A stretch of 31,091 nucleotides of DNA, from the NCBI GenBank assembly GCA_964511535.1, contig CAZEFW010000109.1, positions 1 to 31,091 of the forward strand, given 5' to 3'. How positions within the stretch are numbered: position 1 is the stretch's first letter; each line of letters starts with the position of its first letter. The position numbers and the translations under genes were made by a program. The stretch comes from CAZCFB01 sp964511535 (GTDB lineage: Bacteria > Myxococcota_A > Polyangia > GCA-2747355 > CAZCFB01). This document shows positions 29,567 through 31,091 of this stretch, piece after piece. A model generated the notes under the pieces. That model did not search any database, was not told the DNA's origin, and saw nothing but the letters and a program-made list of their open reading frames with translations.

Positions 29567-30619
29567 ATGACCGTTGGCATCGTCGGCTATGGCGCCAACA
29601 TTCCGCGTTTCCGGATCAAGGTGGAAGAGATCGCCAAGGTCTGGGGCGCGGATGCGCCGAGCTACAAGAAGGGCCTGGGTCTGCGGGAGAAGTCCGTGCC
29701 CGCCCCGGACCAGGACGTCATCACGCTGTCGGTCGAGGCAGCACGCAACGCGATGTACCGCGCCCCCATGGTGGATCCCGCGGACATCGGCTGCCTCTAC
29801 ATCGGCTCCGAGTCGCACCCGTACGCGGTCAAGCCCTCGGGCACCATCGTGGGTGAGGCCATTGGCGCCATGCCGCACATCCATGTGGCCGACTTCGAGT
29901 TCGCCTGCAAGGCGGGCTCCGAAGCCATGTACGTGGCGTGCAGCCAGGTCAAGTCCGGCGACATCAAGTACGGCATGGCCATCGGCGCCGACACCTCTCA
30001 GGGCGCCCCTGGCGACGCCCTGGAGTACTCCGCCTCCGCTGGCGCGGCGGCCTACATCATGGGCTCCGAGAACGTCATCGCCGAGCTGGAGGTGACCCAC
30101 TCCTGGACCCACGATACGCCCGATTTCTGGCGTCGCGAGTACCAGCACTACCCGCAGCACGCGGGCCGCTACACTGGCGAGCCGGCCTACATGCGCACCA
30201 CCATGGGCGCCACCCAGGCGATCCTGGACAAGTCCGGCTACAAGCCGGAGGACTTCCAGTACGCCGTGTTCCACCAGCCCAACGGCAAGTTCCCCATGCG
30301 CGTGGGCAAGAAGATGGGCTTCACTCACGAGCAGCTGGTCACCGGCTGGCTGGTGCCCGTGCTGGGCAACACCTACTCCGGCGCCTCGCCCCTGGGGCTC
30401 ACGGCGGTGCTCGATATCGCCAAGCCGGGCGACAAGATCATGATGTGTTCCTACGGCTCGGGCTCCGGCTCGGACGCCTTCATCTGGAACGTCACGGACC
30501 GGATCACCGAGGTGCAGGACCTGGCCGTCAAGACCAGGACGATGCTGGACGAGAGCCAGATCTACCTGCAGTACGGCGAGTACGCCAAGTTCCGCGGCAA
30601 GATCCTCAAGGCCGAATAA
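29567..30619 (+). CDS. Hydroxymethylglutaryl-CoA synthase, archaeal type
   Basis: This enzyme condenses acetyl-CoA with acetoacetyl-CoA to HMG-CoA, the committed precursor of the mevalonate pathway to isoprenoids. It has 350 residues, the length of the archaeal branch; bacterial mvaS proteins are longer, near 380-390. The N-terminal signature VGIVGYGANIPRFRIKVEEI is very close to archaeal enzymes. Catalytic residues are E82 (GSESHP), C114 (EFACKAGSEA) and H236 (VFHQPNGKFP). AAAGGAG precedes the ATG. The thiolase gene starts 12 bases after the stop, as in archaea, where the two enzymes and a small DUF35 protein form one complex. A different acyl substrate cannot be excluded. Confidence 0.92.
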   Translation: MTVGIVGYGANIPRFRIKVEEIAKVWGADAPSYKKGLGLREKSVPAPDQDVITLSVEAARNAMYRAPMVDPADIGCLYIGSESHPYAVKPSGTIVGEAIGAMPHIHVADFEFACKAGSEAMYVACSQVKSGDIKYGMAIGADTSQGAPGDALEYSASAGAAAYIMGSENVIAELEVTHSWTHDTPDFWRREYQHYPQHAGRYTGEPAYMRTTMGATQAILDKSGYKPEDFQYAVFHQPNGKFPMRVGKKMGFTHEQLVTGWLVPVLGNTYSGASPLGLTAVLDIAKPGDKIMMCSYGSGSGSDAFIWNVTDRITEVQDLAVKTRTMLDESQIYLQYGEYAKFRGKILKAE

Positions 30620-30631
30620 GGAGACGACACC

Positions 30632-31091
30632 ATGAGAGACGTAGCTATCATCGGCGTCGGCATCACCAAGTTCGGTGAGCTGTGGGATGACTCCATGCGC
30701 GACCTGTTCGTGGAGGCGGCCCTCGGCGCCATCGATGACGCCGGCGTAGACCATATCGATTCGATGTATGTCGGCTCCATGTCCCCCGGTCTGTTCGTGG
30801 GGCAGGAGCACATCGGCCCCATGATGGCCGACTACCTCGGCGTGGCCCCGTGCCCCGCCACCCGCGTGGAGTCCGCGTGCGCCTCTGGCGGCGTGGCCCT
30901 GCGCAGCGGCTTCTTCGAGGTCGCCTCCGGCGCCAGCGACATCGTGCTGGTGGGCGGCGTGGAGAAGATGAACGACGTGGGCGGCGACGAGGCCACCTAC
31001 GCCCTGGCCACCGCTTCCGACCAGGAGTGGGAGGCGTTCAACGGGGTCACCTTCCCCGGCCTGTACGCCATGATGGCCGTGGCGCACATGC
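30632..31091 (+). CDS. Thiolase (acetyl-CoA C-acetyltransferase, archaeal type), 5' part only
   Basis: Only the first 153 codons are in the window. The protein begins MRDVAIIGVGITKFGELWD, typical of the thiolases paired with archaeal HMG-CoA synthase. The nucleophilic Cys is C83 in VESACASGG, and LVGGVEKMND near residues 106-115 is also conserved. It would join two acetyl-CoA into acetoacetyl-CoA for its neighbour. GGAG lies nine bases before the ATG. About 230-240 residues should follow beyond the edge, and a DUF35 zinc-ribbon gene may come next. Confidence 0.9.
   Translation, partial: MRDVAIIGVGITKFGELWDDSMRDLFVEAALGAIDDAGVDHIDSMYVGSMSPGLFVGQEHIGPMMADYLGVAPCPATRVESACASGGVALRSGFFEVASGASDIVLVGGVEKMNDVGGDEATYALATASDQEWEAFNGVTFPGLYAMMAVAHM

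Overview
The window looks like chromosome from an uncultured high-GC member of the Myxococcota / former Deltaproteobacteria. The evidence is the many secreted cysteine-rich or VWA lipoproteins with Asp/Gly-rich linkers, a metalloprotease ending in a MYXO-CTERM-like tail (Gly-Cys, hydrophobic helix, Arg run), and a minor-pilin/PilY1 cluster. No tRNA, rRNA, transposase or CRISPR array was seen. Phylum assignment is an inference from gene content.

Left part (1-6005, all minus strand): the first four genes of a respiratory complex I operon, nuoA-B-C-D, run off the left edge, with a good sigma70 promoter in front of nuoA. Upstream lies hisC, coupled to a secreted protein that joins a degenerate transglycosylase-like domain to an M23 (LytM) peptidase. 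Next comes a repeat-rich stretch: two arrays of a degenerate 8-bp unit in opposite orientation (5196-5283 and 5942-6005) bracket a small putative lipoprotein gene and a pair of 30-bp direct repeats.

Centre-left (6006-16992, minus strand): a tightly packed seven-gene unit, pilY1-fimT-pilV-pilW-pilX followed by two large GT4-GT2 fusion glycosyltransferases. Genes overlap by 1-4 bases or are 1-27 bases apart, so they are probably one transcript. A near-consensus sigma54 (-24/-12) promoter lies just before pilY1, and a palindrome lies about 115 bp upstream of the expected start, where an enhancer-binding activator would sit. The gene order suggests a type IV pilus tip/priming complex made together with enzymes that build a glycan.

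Centre-right (17015-24129): envelope genes. These are a small lipoprotein with one C-terminal CXXCH heme motif, an ~820-residue lipoprotein with ten cysteine repeats (its 3' end runs into long C tracts), a divergent metzincin-type metalloprotease, an unrecognised small protein and a VWA-domain lipoprotein.

Right part (24205-31091): metabolism. It holds a PduO-type cobalamin adenosyltransferase, an iron superoxide dismutase convergent with a 58-residue rubredoxin, an acyl-CoA dehydrogenase with a clear sigma70 promoter and a palindromic operator, a basic lipoprotein with a discoidin-like end, and an archaeal-type HMG-CoA synthase followed by a thiolase cut by the right edge. The last two form the entry step of a mevalonate pathway of the archaeal kind.
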